Shown here piece by piece: positions 5,434 through 6,753 of a stretch of DNA of 6,753 bases. The notes under the pieces are model-generated. The model was not told the origin of the DNA, made no database searches, and saw only the letters and a list, made by a program, of their open reading frames with translations. Numbering within the stretch: the first letter of the stretch is position 1; each line of letters opens with the position of its first letter. The stretch is from NCBI GenBank assembly GCA_036823195.1, contig DAISGI010000066.1:1-6753 (forward strand). The letters are read 5' to 3'. Position numbers and translations under genes: made by a program. Source of the stretch: UBA4874 sp002399435 (GTDB lineage Bacteria; Bacillota; Clostridia; Caldicoprobacterales; DTU083).

Positions 5434-6177
5434 ATGAGACCAGACGGAAGAGCCAACAATGAAATGAGACCGATCCAAATCACACCGGACTTTATCTGTC
5501 ATGCAAATGGTTCGGTATTAATCGAGTGCGGAAGGACCAGGGTTATCTGCACAGCCATGGTGGAGGATAAGGTGCCTCCCTTCTTGAGAGGAAGCGGAAA
5601 AGGCTGGATTACCGGGGAATATGCCATGATCCCCGCGTCCACCCAGGTACGTAAGGTCCGGGAATCAAGAAGAGGCAGAGTAGAGGGAAGAACCCAGGAG
5701 ATTCAAAGACTGATCGGCCGGACCCTTCGTTCCGTCGTTGAATTAAAAGGCCTTGGAGAACGAACCATATGGATCGATTGCGATGTCATTCAGGCAGACG
5801 GGGGCACCCGAACGGCTTCCATTACTGGTAGCTTTATAGCTTTGGTATACTGTATCCAGTGGATGATGGAGCAGGGAATGCTGAAGAAAAGTCCGATTCA
5901 AAGCTATGTCGCGGCCGTCAGCGTGGGCATTCATGACGGGAATCGGATATTGGATCTGTGCTATGATGAGGACTCCCATGCCAAGGTGGATATGAATATT
6001 GTTATGACGGACAAAGGGGAATTCGTAGAGGTTCAGGGAACCGGAGAGAAATGCCCATTCAGTCGGGAAGACCTGCTGGAGCTTTTGCAGATGGGTCAGA
6101 ACGGCACGGAAGAATTGATCGAAATACAAAAAAAGACTTTGGGGGATCTCTGCAGATTGGTGGGAGACCGGTCATGA
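5434..6177 (+). CDS. rph: Ribonuclease PH (tRNA nucleotidyltransferase)
   Basis: A 247-residue RNase PH, the usual length. It trims the 3' ends of tRNA precursors by phosphorolysis, releasing nucleoside diphosphates, and works as a hexameric ring in the cytoplasm. The start MRPDGRANNEMRP is typical. Conserved pieces in order are GRTRVICTA (33-41), GWITGEYAMIP (57-67), GRVEGRTQEIQRLIGRTLR (81-99) with R86 for phosphate binding, ADGGTRTASITG (121-132) with R126, and YDEDSHAKVDMN (177-188), whose D180 and D186 match the catalytic and metal-binding aspartates. No frameshift or missing key residue is seen. AGGGAG (5421-5426) lies 7 nt before the ATG. The stop codon overlaps the rdgB start as ATGA, indicating translational coupling. 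Confidence 0.97.
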   Translation: MRPDGRANNEMRPIQITPDFICHANGSVLIECGRTRVICTAMVEDKVPPFLRGSGKGWITGEYAMIPASTQVRKVRESRRGRVEGRTQEIQRLIGRTLRSVVELKGLGERTIWIDCDVIQADGGTRTASITGSFIALVYCIQWMMEQGMLKKSPIQSYVAAVSVGIHDGNRILDLCYDEDSHAKVDMNIVMTDKGEFVEVQGTGEKCPFSREDLLELLQMGQNGTEELIEIQKKTLGDLCRLVGDRS

Positions 6178-6753
6178 AAAAGGAAAAACTGCTGATCGCC
6201 AGCAATAATGCGGGAAAGGTAAAGGAATTCCGGAGCTTGTTTTCCAAATTGGGGTTTGAAGTCCTGTCCCTGAAAGAAGCAGGCCTGAACATAGTGGTGG
6301 AAGAGGACCAATCTGACTTTGCAGGAAACTCCTACAAGAAAGCCAGTGAAATCAGCAAAAGAACCGGTGAAATCACTCTGGCAGACGATTCCGGCCTGGA
6401 GGTGGAGTCTTTGGGGGGACAACCCGGAGTTTATTCTGCAAGGTTCGCCGGTGAAAATGCCACAGATCAGCAAAACAACAGGAAACTCCTTGCCAGGATG
6501 AAGCAGGTACCGGAAGAGAAAAGGAAAGCCTGCTTTCACTGTGTACTCACCCTGTATTACCCAAATGGAAGGTATCTGCAGACAGAAGGCCGATGTCCCG
6601 GAAAGATTGGACTTTTTCCGTCCGGAGATGGGGGCTTCGGCTACGATCCTCTTTTCCTGCCGGACAGATATCACAATAAAACCATGGCAGAATTATCTTT
6701 GGAAGAAAAAAACCGGATAAGCCACAGAGCCATTGCCCTACAGGCCATGATTG
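6174..6753 (+). CDS. rdgB: RdgB/HAM1 purine dNTP pyrophosphatase, 3' end cut by the window
   Basis: I translated 193 codons with no stop; the family is about 195-205 residues, so only a few are missing. The enzyme hydrolyses XTP, ITP and dITP to the monophosphate plus pyrophosphate, keeping deaminated purines out of DNA and RNA. Motifs in order are ASNNAGKVKE (9-18; the S/T-x-N-x-x-K substrate loop), FAGNSYKKA (49-57), LADDSGLEVESLGGQPGVYSA (69-89, with catalytic D72), GGFGYDPLF (153-161), and the C-terminal KTMAELSLEEKNRISHRA (169-186). The ATG overlaps the rph stop (ATGA), and GGGAG (6162-6166) sits 7 nt upstream inside rph. In B. subtilis the equivalent gene ysnA also follows rph. Confidence 0.96.
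   Translation, partial: MKKEKLLIASNNAGKVKEFRSLFSKLGFEVLSLKEAGLNIVVEEDQSDFAGNSYKKASEISKRTGEITLADDSGLEVESLGGQPGVYSARFAGENATDQQNNRKLLARMKQVPEEKRKACFHCVLTLYYPNGRYLQTEGRCPGKIGLFPSGDGGFGYDPLFLPDRYHNKTMAELSLEEKNRISHRAIALQAMI

Noticed and set aside
6059..6674. Minus-strand open frames opposite rph and rdgB
   Set aside because: The plus-strand frames carry clear RNase PH and RdgB motifs in full; the opposite frames have none.

Overview
The window looks like chromosomal housekeeping DNA from an endospore-forming member of the Clostridia (Firmicutes). The evidence is two PyrR-type RNA attenuators, strong GGAGG-type ribosome binding sites, a bacterial RqcH protein, and a sporulation lipoprotein (GerM) placed next to rph and rdgB as in Bacillus. 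GC content looks intermediate, near half, and I see no insertion sequence, phage gene, CRISPR array, tRNA or rRNA.

Left third (1-2321, + strand): a promoter, a PyrR-controlled leader, pyrR, a second PyrR-controlled leader, and a uracil permease gene (pyrP/uraA). Each leader can be folded into the three mutually exclusive structures of this system: a PyrR-binding anti-antiterminator, an antiterminator and an intrinsic terminator. When UMP/UTP is high, PyrR should bind both leaders and stop transcription, lowering its own synthesis and uracil uptake. No pyrimidine biosynthesis gene follows the permease.

Middle (2327-4335): rqcH on the minus strand, convergent with pyrP (5 nt between stop codons). 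It encodes an NFACT-family protein of ribosome-associated quality control that adds alanine tails to stalled nascent chains. A 257-nt divergent spacer between the rqcH and gerM start codons holds a likely minus-strand -10 box inside a short palindrome and a weak sigma-E-like site facing gerM.

Right third (4336-6753, + strand): gerM (TTG start, lipoprotein with two GerMN domains), a probable terminator, then rph (RNase PH) and rdgB (house-cleaning purine NTP pyrophosphatase), which overlap by 4 nt. The window ends inside rdgB, with probably only a few residues missing. The order gerM-rph-rdgB is known from Bacillus subtilis (gerM-rph-ysnA).

No gene in the window is of unknown family, and I do not think it hides a new multi-gene system. 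The best leads are in the RNA leaders: a base-pair-compensated variant PyrR loop, an unexplained perfect 11-bp hairpin between the second attenuator and the pyrP ribosome binding site, and small start codons placed just after both terminator T-tracts.
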